In this document: positions 16,370-23,972 of the stretch, piece by piece
Numbering within the stretch: the first letter of the stretch is position 1
How the letters are laid out: each line of letters begins with the position of its first letter
Source of the DNA: Sphingomonas sp. HF-S4
Lineage (GTDB): Bacteria; Pseudomonadota; Alphaproteobacteria; Sphingomonadales; Sphingomonadaceae
Direction: 5' to 3'
Length of the DNA stretch: 64,000 nucleotides
Assembly: GCF_032911445.1 (NCBI RefSeq)
Contig: NZ_JAWJEJ010000001.1
Location: 2,728,001 to 2,792,000 of the forward strand
The notes under the pieces: model-generated
Databases searched by the model: none
The model's input: only the letters and a program-made list of their open reading frames with translations
Told to the model about the DNA's origin: nothing
Program-made: the position numbers and the translations under genes

Positions 16370-17305
16370 ATGCGGTTTGCCTTCACCAAATGCCATGGCT
16401 CGGGGAACGACTTTCCCCTGATCGACGCGCGCGCGCTCGCGCTGGGCGATGCCGACTGGGCACGCGTGGCACGCACGCTCGCCGATCGCAGCGGGCCGGT
16501 GGGCGGCGACGGGTTGCTGCTGCTCGTTGCGGGCGATGCCGACCACGCCTTCGGGATGCGGATGTTCAATTCGGACGGGTCGGAGGCCGAGACCTGCCTC
16601 AACGGGCTCCGCTGCGTCGCGCGCGCGGGGTTCGAGGCGCTCGGGGTCGATGCCGCGCAGGTCAAGCTCAAGACCAGCTCGGCCGCGGTCGCGCGCGAGG
16701 CGGAGCTAGCGCCGGGCGTGGTCACGATCCGCACCACTGTCGGCCCCGCCTCGACCGACCTTGCCGATGTCGGGCTGAAGGGACCGCTTTCCGAGCTGCC
16801 GAGCGGCCGGGCATTCACCGCGGTCGCGATGCCCAATCCACATCTCGTCACCTTCGTCGATGCTGTCGATGAGGCCGAACTGGTTACGCTGGGCGAGTAT
16901 TGCGAATCCGCGCCGCCGCTGATCCCGGGCCGCGCCAACGTCTCGTTCGTCGAGCGGCGCGGACCCGACCTGTTCGTTCGCACCTTTGAGCGCGGCGTCG
17001 GGCTGACCGACAGCTGCGGCAGCGCGATGGCGGCGTCGGTGCTTGCCGCGGCGCTCACCGAGCGCGTGGCGATGGACCGCGACGTGCGCGTATTTAACAA
17101 GGGCGGACTGGTCCGCGGCCGCGCGGGCGCCGACCGCGTCGTCACGATCAGCGGCAACGCGACCTTCCTCTACGACGCCACCGTCGATCTCGACCTCGCC
17201 GACGAACGCATCGACGCGCTCGAGATCACCGCACGCCGCGACGACGAGGCCACTGCCTGGGACGCGGCGGTGGCGACGCTTGCCACGCCCGAGGCCGCTG
17301 ACTAG
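16370..17305 (+). CDS. diaminopimelate epimerase-like protein (divergent DapF)
   Basis: 311 residues, longer than usual DapF (about 275). N-terminal KCHGSGNDFPLIDAR matches the DapF opening. The two catalytic cysteines are kept: Cys76 in ETCLNGLRCVAR and Cys216 in LTDSCGSAMAAS, as is the Glu-Arg of FERGVG. However, the canonical C-G-N-G signature reads CLNG, and GET before the second Cys reads GLT. It may be the lysine/peptidoglycan enzyme or a paralogue acting on another amino acid. The neighbours (GST, DUF4861) give no lysine context. Cytoplasmic, cofactor-independent racemisation expected. Confidence 0.78.
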   Translation: MRFAFTKCHGSGNDFPLIDARALALGDADWARVARTLADRSGPVGGDGLLLLVAGDADHAFGMRMFNSDGSEAETCLNGLRCVARAGFEALGVDAAQVKLKTSSAAVAREAELAPGVVTIRTTVGPASTDLADVGLKGPLSELPSGRAFTAVAMPNPHLVTFVDAVDEAELVTLGEYCESAPPLIPGRANVSFVERRGPDLFVRTFERGVGLTDSCGSAMAASVLAAALTERVAMDRDVRVFNKGGLVRGRAGADRVVTISGNATFLYDATVDLDLADERIDALEITARRDDEATAWDAAVATLATPEAAD

Positions 17306-17343
17306 CCTCGCACCCAAGCCGGACGCACCGGCACCGGGAGAGA

Positions 17344-18288
17344 ATGCCGATGCCGCTTCGTCCGCTTGCCGCCGCCCTCTTGCTGCTGCCGCTTTCGCTC
17401 GCTGCGCAGGACGCGCCGCAACCCCGCCTCCCCGCGATCGACAAGCCGCTGCCCCCCGCCGCCGACCGCACGGCCCGCGCCAACGTCATGCTCGCCGACT
17501 ATCGCTACGGCGACCTGCTCTGGGAGAACGATCGCACCGCGCACCGCGTGTACGGTCATGCCCTCGAAGCGCACGAGCCGCCCTCGGGCTCGGGGATCGA
17601 CGCCTGGGGCAAGAATGTCGCCTGGCCGTTCATGGACCGCCAGCTCAAGAGCGGCGACCAGCACGGCTTCCACGGCGAAGGGATCGATCACTACAATGTC
17701 GGCACCGGGCGCGGCGCCGGCGGCCTCGGCATCTGGCTCGACAACAAGCTGTGGACCTCGCGCAACTTCGTACGCCATCGCATCCTGCGCAACGGCCCCG
17801 ACACCGCCGATTTCGAAGTCGATTACGCCCCCTGGCCGGTCGACGTGGCGCGGAAGGTCTGGGAAACCCGCCGCTTCACCTTGCCCACCGGAACCCATTT
17901 CACGCGAATGGTATCGACGATCGCCTCGGACAAGCCCGGACCGCTGATCGTCGGTGTGGGCATCGGCCGCAAGCCCACCGGCAGCGAAGGCGAAGTGACG
18001 ATCGACAAGGCAAAGGGGCTGATTTCGTGGTGGGGGCCCGATGTCGGCGATCACGGCCGGATGGCCATCGCGCTGCGCGTCGATCCGGCGATGCTGGTCG
18101 ATGTCGTCAAGGATGCCGACAACCACCTCGCGCTGCTCCGCGTCACGCCCGGCAAGCCCTTCGTCTATTATTCGGGTGCGGCCTGGAGCTTGGGCAATGG
18201 CGGCTTCCGCACCCGCGCCGACTGGGACCGCCATGTGGGTGCCGAGAAGGTCACGTTTACGGTGCCCCCAAGGGGCCCTAACCACTAG
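17344..18288 (+). CDS. secreted DUF4861 family protein
   Basis: 314 residues with a Sec signal peptide (LRPLAAALLLLPLSLAAQ). The mature part has the DUF4861 landmarks: YGDLLWENDRTAHRVYG near residues 55-71, SGIDAWGKNVAWPF, and HGEGIDHYNVGTGRGAGG. DUF4861 proteins often occur in polysaccharide-use loci, but no carbohydrate genes are next to this one. Starts 38 bases after the DapF-like gene, so the two may be cotranscribed. An in-frame ATG at 17350 is an alternative. Its TAG stop shares the CTAG palindrome with the convergent PilZ gene. Confidence 0.83.
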   Translation: MPMPLRPLAAALLLLPLSLAAQDAPQPRLPAIDKPLPPAADRTARANVMLADYRYGDLLWENDRTAHRVYGHALEAHEPPSGSGIDAWGKNVAWPFMDRQLKSGDQHGFHGEGIDHYNVGTGRGAGGLGIWLDNKLWTSRNFVRHRILRNGPDTADFEVDYAPWPVDVARKVWETRRFTLPTGTHFTRMVSTIASDKPGPLIVGVGIGRKPTGSEGEVTIDKAKGLISWWGPDVGDHGRMAIALRVDPAMLVDVVKDADNHLALLRVTPGKPFVYYSGAAWSLGNGGFRTRADWDRHVGAEKVTFTVPPRGPNH

Positions 18289-18608
18289 CAGATCGTCTCG
18301 GAGCCCCGCTGCATCCGCACCAGCGCGTCGATCGCCGCTTGGGCGATCGGCTCGGCAAAGGCCACGCCGAAGCGCTTTCCGCTGCGCCAGCGCACCCGCG
18401 CCAGCCCGAGTGCGACGCCGCAGAGCAGCCGCACCTCCGCGCCGAGTTGGGGCATGATATCACCGTGCACCAGCGCGCCATGCGTCGAAATGTTGAGCAG
18501 GTGGACACGCCGCGGCGCATCGCTGCCGCAGCAAATTTCGGCGGGCTGGAAGATCTTGATCCGCGGCGCCGCACGCAGCCTGGCACCGTCCTTGTCGCTG
18601 GTGTGCAT
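18285..18608 (-). CDS. PilZ domain protein, probable c-di-GMP receptor
   Basis: 107 residues from ATG 18608. The two c-di-GMP-binding PilZ motifs are present: RAAPR near the N-terminus and NISTHGAL (N/D-x-S-x-x-G) about 30 residues on. A single-domain PilZ protein binds the second messenger and acts on an unknown partner. An upstream in-frame TTG at 18665 would add 19 residues (RRKRPACAIFRY), which is less likely. Ends tail to tail with the DUF4861 gene, overlapping by four bases through CTAG. Confidence 0.82.
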   Translation of the reverse strand: MHTSDKDGARLRAAPRIKIFQPAEICCGSDAPRRVHLLNISTHGALVHGDIMPQLGAEVRLLCGVALGLARVRWRSGKRFGVAFAEPIAQAAIDALVRMQRGSETIC

Positions 18609-18699
18609 GTACAGGCCCCGATCGCGATACCGGAAGATCGCACATGCCGGCCGCTTGCGCCGCAAAATTGATGCTTAGCTGGGCGCTAACCGCGTTCGC

Positions 18700-19167
18700 T
18701 CAGGGAAGCCCGTAATGATCGGCGACTCGCGTCAGCGCGAAGCCGAGTACCAGCTTGCCCGCGCGGCTCGGCCAGCCCAGCAGCTTCTCGGACGCGACCA
18801 GCCCCTCGCCCGCGCACACCACGCGCCATAGAATGTCCGACAGCCCCGGCCCCGCCGCGTGCACCGCCGCATCGAAGCGCCGCCGCGCCGCGATCTGCGC
18901 GGTCGTCGCATCGTCGATCTGCGCGGCACCCCGCGGCGCGCGCGGGCTCGCATCCCAGCGCATCGTCACGCGCGGCCCGAGCGTGGCGGTCTCGTAGTCG
19001 GCGCGCAGCCGCTCCCCCGCCTCGAACTGCCGTGCATCGACATGCCCGCGCGACCGCAGCCAGCCCAGAGGCGATTCGGCAAGGTTGACCATCACCCGCC
19101 GCCGCCCGCGCCGCGGCGGTCCGCCGACCACGCCGTCCTCGATCCCCCGCTCGACCAGCTCGCGCAT
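18700..19167 (-). CDS. DUF6456 domain protein
   Basis: 155 residues. The conserved DUF6456 block starts around residue 30 with NLAESPLGWLRSRGHVDARQ and continues ARQFEAGERLRADYETATLG, an alphaproteobacterial family with helical, possibly DNA-binding character. The start is certain: ATG 19167 is preceded by a near-perfect AAAAGGAGGTC on the minus strand. The open frame continues far upstream through the XRE gene, but that is antisense coding without meaning. Divergent from the XRE regulator gene, which suggests joint control. Confidence 0.82.
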   Translation of the reverse strand: MRELVERGIEDGVVGGPPRRGRRRVMVNLAESPLGWLRSRGHVDARQFEAGERLRADYETATLGPRVTMRWDASPRAPRGAAQIDDATTAQIAARRRFDAAVHAAGPGLSDILWRVVCAGEGLVASEKLLGWPSRAGKLVLGFALTRVADHYGLP

Positions 19168-19260
19168 GATGACCTCCTTTTGTTCCGCTTCATTTCCGCT
19201 TGCCACAGAGTCCTGTTTGTAGGAAATATAAAAAACCAAATCGGTTATCGAGGGACGACG
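19168..19260. promoter_or_regulatory. divergent promoter region between DUF6456 and XRE genes
   Basis: 93 bases, the most AT-rich short stretch in this part (GTAGGAAATATAAAAAACC at 19219-19237). It must carry promoters for both genes and probably the operator of the XRE protein. I cannot assign -35/-10 boxes with confidence. Confidence 0.5.
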
Positions 19261-19824
19261 ATGATCACCGCTATCCGCGAAGTTCGCCGCGCCAAGGGGC
19301 TGACGCTCGACGAAGTCGCACAGCGCTGCACCCCCCCTACCACCGCGCAGACGATCGGCCGGCTCGAGACCGGCACGCGCACCGTGTCGGTCGGCTGGCT
19401 CAATCGCATCGCCGCGGCGCTCGAAGTCGACGCTTCCGATCTGGTCCGCCTTCCCGAACGACCCGAGATAGCCGTCGCGGCGATCCTCGACGGCAACGGC
19501 GCGCAGGCCCCTCGTCGTGCCGCGTCGGTGGTGCCGCCGCGCGCCGCGCCGGGGCTTGTCGCGGTGACCGTCGGCGGCGGGATCGGCGACTATCGCGCAG
19601 GCGACGCGATCTGGTGCGAGCGGCTGGGCCCGGATGGCTATGCCCGCGCGCTCAATCGCGACGTGCTGGTGCCGCGCCCCGCCGGGCGCTTCCTGTTCGG
19701 TCGGCTGATCGGGCGCGAGGGCGACAAGCTCCACTTGCTCCCGTTGGGCGCCGGCGCGCGCCAGCAGGTGGTCAACGATCCCCCCTGGATCGCCTGCGCG
19801 ATCCGCTTGATCCGCGCGCTCTGA
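19261..19824 (+). CDS. XRE-family helix-turn-helix regulator
   Basis: 187 residues. The N-terminal HTH spans about residues 3-62 (REVRRAKGLTLDEVAQRC, then TIGRLETGTRTVSVGWLNRI). The C-terminal half (from about residue 95) is beta-rich: VTVGGGIGDYRAGDAIWCER and LFGRLIGREGDKLHLLPLG resemble the S24/LexA-type peptidase-like fold of phage repressors, but no Ser-Lys dyad is obvious. It may be a non-cleaving sensor. Divergent from DUF6456. Confidence 0.82.
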   Translation: MITAIREVRRAKGLTLDEVAQRCTPPTTAQTIGRLETGTRTVSVGWLNRIAAALEVDASDLVRLPERPEIAVAAILDGNGAQAPRRAASVVPPRAAPGLVAVTVGGGIGDYRAGDAIWCERLGPDGYARALNRDVLVPRPAGRFLFGRLIGREGDKLHLLPLGAGARQQVVNDPPWIACAIRLIRAL

Positions 19825-19902
19825 TTTGATCCAGCCCCTTGCGGACCACCCCACAGAGGCGCAATCTGCAGTTACAAAAGAGCAATGCAGGAGGGGACTG
19901 CG

Positions 19903-20265
19903 ATGATCAGGAAAGCGATGATGACCGCCGCCGCGTTGGCATGTGCCGCGCCCGCGATTGCCGAGGAATGGGACTTCGTCCTCGTCAACGGCACCGGCAA
20001 GCCGATCAAGGCGATCGAGATTTCGGCAGGCGGCGCGAACAGCTGGGTCGCCAACAAGGTCGATCCCGAGATGAAGCGCGAGGGCGTCACGGCCGCGGGC
20101 AAGCGGATGACGGTGCATTTCGACAAGGGGTCGGGGTGCAAATACGATATCAAGGCGACCTTCGGCGACGATAGCAGTGCCGTCTGGTCGGGCATCAACG
20201 TGTGCGACAATGCCTATGTCACGGTAAGCTACGCCAACGGCGTGCCGACGTTCAAGGCGAGCTAG
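19903..20265 (+). CDS. small periplasmic hypothetical protein
   Basis: 120 residues with a Sec signal peptide (MIRKAMMTAAALACAAPAIA, cleavage before EEWDF). The mature part looks like a small beta-sandwich (FVLVNGTGKPIKAIEISAGG, then SGINVCDNAYVTVSYANG) with two cysteines (KGSGCKYD and NVCDN) likely to form a disulfide. Start ATG 19903 follows GGAGGGGACTGCG. Family not recognised; no clear partner. Confidence 0.7.
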   Translation: MIRKAMMTAAALACAAPAIAEEWDFVLVNGTGKPIKAIEISAGGANSWVANKVDPEMKREGVTAAGKRMTVHFDKGSGCKYDIKATFGDDSSAVWSGINVCDNAYVTVSYANGVPTFKAS

Positions 20266-20359
20266 CCGGGCGTTTGCGCGCCGGCACATGCCGTAGGGTC
20301 GAAGTCGCCACGCATCGATAGGACTTTAGCGGCGAGGCGCGCTGGGCTATGCACGCCGC

Positions 20360-20677
20360 ATGCGCGCAACCCTTCACCTGCTGGTCCTGGCCTGCCTGTT
20401 GTGGTGCGCGCTCGGTATCGCGGAGCCGGCCCAGGCGCATGTCGGGGCCGGCGAAGTCGCGGCAGCCAGGGCGGATCAAACCAGCTGGCCGTTCGATCAC
20501 GTCAGCGGCGAGCAGGCTGCCGGAGACCATCATCACTGCCCGGTCGCGCCGCATGTGCCGCTGGGAAGCATGCCGGCCGAGCTCGCCCAATATCGCGCGC
20601 CCGTCTTCGCACTCCGTTTCGATACGCTCGAATCGCTGACGCGCGCGCCGCCGCTTCAGCCCCCCGCCCTCGCCTGA
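20360..20677 (+). CDS. small exported His-rich protein upstream of a TonB receptor
   Basis: 105 residues. Signal peptide (LLVLACLLWCALGIAEPAQA) then a short mature region with GEQAAGDHHHCPVAPHVP, a His/Cys cluster that could bind metal, and a proline-rich end. It lies 48 bases upstream of the TonB receptor in the same direction. Small proteins of DUF2946 type with a comparable layout precede metal-related receptors in other proteobacteria; I infer a similar role but cannot assign the family. Confidence 0.62.
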   Translation: MRATLHLLVLACLLWCALGIAEPAQAHVGAGEVAAARADQTSWPFDHVSGEQAAGDHHHCPVAPHVPLGSMPAELAQYRAPVFALRFDTLESLTRAPPLQPPALA

Positions 20678-20725
20678 ACCAACCCCGCGCTTCGGCGCGG
20701 TCCTTTGACGTTCAGGAGCTACAAC

Positions 20726-22696
20726 ATGTCAGTCTATTGGTTCGCCCTCGTTTCGGGGGCACTGTCGGCGCAAGCCGTTCCCGTGCCGCCCCTTCCCTTC
20801 CTCCAGACCCCGCCTGCCCCCGAGCCGCAGGAAGCGGAGGACGAAGAAATCGTCGTCCAGGCCACCCGCTCGGGCAGGCGCCTGAGCGACGAGCCGTTGC
20901 GCGTCGAAGTGCTCGATCGCGAGGAGATTGAGGAGAAGATCCTGATGCGGCCCGGCAACATCGCGATGATGCTGAGCGAGACGAGCGGGCTGCGGGTGCA
21001 GGTCACCGCACCGGCGATCGGCGCCGCCAATATCCGCGTCCAGGGCCTTGACGGGCGGTTTACCCAGCTGCTCGCCGACGGCCTGCCGCTCTATGGCGGA
21101 CAGGCGAGCTCGCTCGGCCTGCTCCAGATCCCGCCGACCGACCTCGGTCGCGTCGAAGTGATCAAGGGATCGGTGTCGGCGCTCTATGGTGCATCGGCGC
21201 TGGGCGGCGTGATCAATCTCGTGTCGCGGCGGCCCGAAGACGCGCCGATGGCCGAAGTGCTGTTCAACGCGACGACGCGCGACGGGCAGGACGCCACGGC
21301 ATATGTCTCCGCCCCGGTGGGCAGGGGTTTCGGCGCCTCGCTGACCGGCGGGTGGCACCGCCAGGCCGTGCAGGATCTCGACGCCGATGGCTGGATCGAC
21401 ATTCCCGGCTATGATCGCTGGACGATTCGTCCCCGCCTGTTCTGGGAAGGCGAGAGCGGCGCGCGCCTCTTCCTGACCGCCGGCACGATGGCGGAAACGC
21501 GGCGCGGCGGCACGCTGCCCGGCAGCACGACGCCGGACGGCGGCGCGTTCGCACTGCGCCAGCGATCCGAGCGGCATGACCTCGGGTTGAGCGCCAGCGC
21601 CCCGGTGGCGGAGGGTACGACGCTGAGCGTCCGCGGCGCCGCGACGGTGCAAGACCATCGCCATCTTTATGGCAATGTCGACGAACGCGACCGCCACGAC
21701 ACGCTGTTCGGCGAAGTCTCGATCGCCGGGGGAACCGACGGCACGAGCTGGGTGGGCGGCGTTGCCTATCAGCGCGACGACTATCATTCGCGCACCTTCC
21801 CGGTCTTCGACTATCGCTACCAGGTGCCCGGCGCGTTCGCCCAGATCGAGCAGCGTATCGTACCGCAGCTCATTTTGGCAGGCAGTGCCCGGCTCGACTT
21901 CCACAATCGCTTCGGGACGCGGTTCAGCCCCCGCCTATCGCTGCTGTGGAAGCCCGGCGGCTGGACGATCCGCGCGTCGAGCGGGCGCGGCTATTATGCG
22001 CCGACCCCGTTCGTCGAGGAGATCGAGGCGGCGGGCCTGTCGCGGCTCGAGCCGCTCGGCACGCTGAAGGCCGAGACGGCGGCGACCACGACGCTCGACA
22101 TCGGCTATGCCAGGGGCGCGTGGGAAGCCAACGCAACCCTGTTCGGATCAACGCTAAGCAACGCCACCGAGCTCCTGCCGATCGCGCCCGATCGCGTGCG
22201 GCTGGTCAATTTGGCGTCCGACACACGCGTCCGCGGCCTCGAAACGCTATTGCGCTGGCGGCGCGGCGAGATCGTCACCACTGCCAATTACGTCTTCACC
22301 GATGCCAGCGAAGCCGACGCCGCGACATCGGTCCGGCGCGCAAAGGCGCTGACGCCGCGCCACACAGCAGGGCTGGTGACGATGTGGGAGCGCGAGGATT
22401 GGCATCGCGTCGGGCTCGAAGTCTATTACACCGGCATCCAGCGGCTGGAGGACGATCCCTATCGCACCCGGTCCAGGCCCTATGTCGAGATCGGCCTGCT
22501 CGCCGAGAAGACGCTCGGCCGGGTGAAGCTGTTCGTCAACGCCGAGAACATCCTGAACGTCCGCCAGACGCGTTACGATCCGATCCTGCGCCGCGCACGT
22601 GCGCCCGACGGCCGCTGGACCGTCGATGCCTGGGCGCCGACCGAAGGCTTCGTCCTCAACGGCGGGATCAGGCTGCGGCTGGGTTCCGGCGGCTGA
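20726..22696 (+). CDS. TonB-dependent outer-membrane receptor
   Basis: 656 residues. A short N-terminal signal region (SVYWFALVSGALSAQAVPV) is followed by a TonB-box-like EEIVVQATRSGRRL around residue 45. The plug domain covers about 55-180 (MMLSETSGLRVQV, IRVQGLDGRFTQLLADGLPL, GSVSALYGASALGGVINLV). A 22-strand beta-barrel follows and ends in LNGGIRLRLGSGG. Energised uptake of a chelated metal or other large ligand is expected. Start ATG 20726 with AGGAGC upstream; an in-frame TTG at 20705 is unlikely. The His-rich protein just upstream suggests metal. Confidence 0.9.
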   Translation: MSVYWFALVSGALSAQAVPVPPLPFLQTPPAPEPQEAEDEEIVVQATRSGRRLSDEPLRVEVLDREEIEEKILMRPGNIAMMLSETSGLRVQVTAPAIGAANIRVQGLDGRFTQLLADGLPLYGGQASSLGLLQIPPTDLGRVEVIKGSVSALYGASALGGVINLVSRRPEDAPMAEVLFNATTRDGQDATAYVSAPVGRGFGASLTGGWHRQAVQDLDADGWIDIPGYDRWTIRPRLFWEGESGARLFLTAGTMAETRRGGTLPGSTTPDGGAFALRQRSERHDLGLSASAPVAEGTTLSVRGAATVQDHRHLYGNVDERDRHDTLFGEVSIAGGTDGTSWVGGVAYQRDDYHSRTFPVFDYRYQVPGAFAQIEQRIVPQLILAGSARLDFHNRFGTRFSPRLSLLWKPGGWTIRASSGRGYYAPTPFVEEIEAAGLSRLEPLGTLKAETAATTTLDIGYARGAWEANATLFGSTLSNATELLPIAPDRVRLVNLASDTRVRGLETLLRWRRGEIVTTANYVFTDASEADAATSVRRAKALTPRHTAGLVTMWEREDWHRVGLEVYYTGIQRLEDDPYRTRSRPYVEIGLLAEKTLGRVKLFVNAENILNVRQTRYDPILRRARAPDGRWTVDAWAPTEGFVLNGGIRLRLGSGG

Positions 22697-22717
22697 AGTG
22701 GGGTACGGGGCAGGGAA

Positions 22718-22793
22718 TGGTGGGCGCTGACGGGCTCGAACCGCCGACCCTCTCGGTGTAAACGAGATGCTCTACCAACTGAGCTAAGCGCCC
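22718..22793 (-). tRNA. tRNA-Val (anticodon TAC)
   Basis: Read on the minus strand, a complete cloverleaf starts GGGCGCTTAGCTCAGTTGG and ends AGCGCCCACCA with an encoded CCA (22718-22720). The acceptor arm is GGGCGCT/AGCGCCC, the T-arm has GGTTCGAGCC, and the anticodon stem TCTCG/CGAGA encloses loop TTTACAC, giving anticodon TAC for valine GTA (and GTG by wobble). 76 bases with CCA. Confidence 0.96.
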
Positions 22794-22838
22794 CTGCCCG
22801 CTGCCGATGCCAAAAGCAGCGCGCGGGGGCAAGGCCGT

Positions 22839-23792
22839 TTACACCAATTGCAGCCCCGCCCGCTTCACGGCGCCGACATAATTGCGCATCCCCTCCAGCC
22901 CCTTGGGGCTGAGCCCGATATAGGCGCGGCGGCGGTCGGCGGGATCGGCCTGGCGCTCGAACAGCCCCGCTTCGTGCAGCGTGCCGATCCAGCGCAGCGC
23001 GGTGGTGGGTGGCACCGCAGCGGCAATGCATAGGCTCGAAACCGAGACCTGGCGCCGCTCGAGCTGCGCGGCGAACAAGTCGAGCAGCATGTCCCAGGCG
23101 GGATCGGCGAACAGCTCGTCGGCGAAGAATTGCGCGCGCATCCGCCGCGAGCGGATCACCGAGCGGATCTCCGCCGCATGGATCTCGATGGCGGGGCCGT
23201 CGTCAGGCCCGCGATAGCCGTTGGTACGGTCACGCACGCCCGCGCGCGGTTCGATCTCTTCGCTGCGCGTCAGCCGGGCAAGCGTCTCGGCGATCCGCGC
23301 GACTTCCTCGTTCAGCCGCCGTAGCCGGACCGATTCGGTCTCGCGGTTGACGTCGTCCATCACGCCGCGGGCATGATGCCTAGCGCCGGCGATTGCGGCG
23401 ATCCGCTCGACGCGTGTCGGATCGCACAATATCTGCGCATGCGGCCCGAGCATCTGCGCGGCGGCGGCGTCGATCTGGTCGGGGCGCACGGTCACCACGA
23501 TGCCGAGCGAGCGTTCGCGCGCCAGCGTGTCGGCGCGGGCCAGCACGAGATCGAGCAACGAATCGGCTGCGCCCGCTGCTTCGACGAGGATCAGATCCAG
23601 CCCGTCATAATTGCTGATATCGGCGGCGGCGTCGGCGAAAGGCACCAGCCGGCGCACCTGGCATCCGGCGAGTTCTAGCGCGGCTACGCCCTCGGCGGCG
23701 GCGTCGGCGCCCTCCGCGATGACCAGCACCATCGGCGCACTGGTCGCATAGCTTGGGCCCGGGTCGTCGTGGAGCACGGTCAATCTCGCCAT
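22839..23792 (-). CDS. MarR-type winged-helix regulator with receiver-like N-terminus
   Basis: 317 residues. The C-terminal 110 residues are a MarR-like winged helix (VSVSSLCIAAAVPPTTALRW, then RQADPADRRRAYIGLSPKG, the wing). The first 130 residues look like a degenerate response-regulator fold (MVLVIAEGADAAAEGV, LDLILVEAAG) in which the phosphorylated Asp is replaced by Glu. A charged helical linker (VRLRRLNEEVARIAETLARL) joins them. Likely a phosphorylation-independent transcription factor. The tRNA gene lies 45 bases beyond its stop. Confidence 0.8.
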   Translation of the reverse strand: MARLTVLHDDPGPSYATSAPMVLVIAEGADAAAEGVAALELAGCQVRRLVPFADAAADISNYDGLDLILVEAAGAADSLLDLVLARADTLARERSLGIVVTVRPDQIDAAAAQMLGPHAQILCDPTRVERIAAIAGARHHARGVMDDVNRETESVRLRRLNEEVARIAETLARLTRSEEIEPRAGVRDRTNGYRGPDDGPAIEIHAAEIRSVIRSRRMRAQFFADELFADPAWDMLLDLFAAQLERRQVSVSSLCIAAAVPPTTALRWIGTLHEAGLFERQADPADRRRAYIGLSPKGLEGMRNYVGAVKRAGLQLV

Positions 23793-23972
23793 CGCCTGCC
23801 TTTGGTCCGTCTTCGGTCCCAGGGACGCCGCTTGGCCCCGAAACGATTGAATCCGATTTCCCCCTTCCGGGGGACAGGAGGCGACCCGCGCGGCAGGTTT
23901 GTCGAGCGTCCGAAAAACGAACGGAGGAAGCGCGAAGACGAGGCTACACCGGCTCCCTGCGAAACCGCAATA

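Noticed and set aside
19168..20289. Upstream extension of the DUF6456 frame by about 370 codons
   Set aside because: It would run antisense through the XRE gene; ATG 19167 has an ideal ribosome site and begins the conserved protein.
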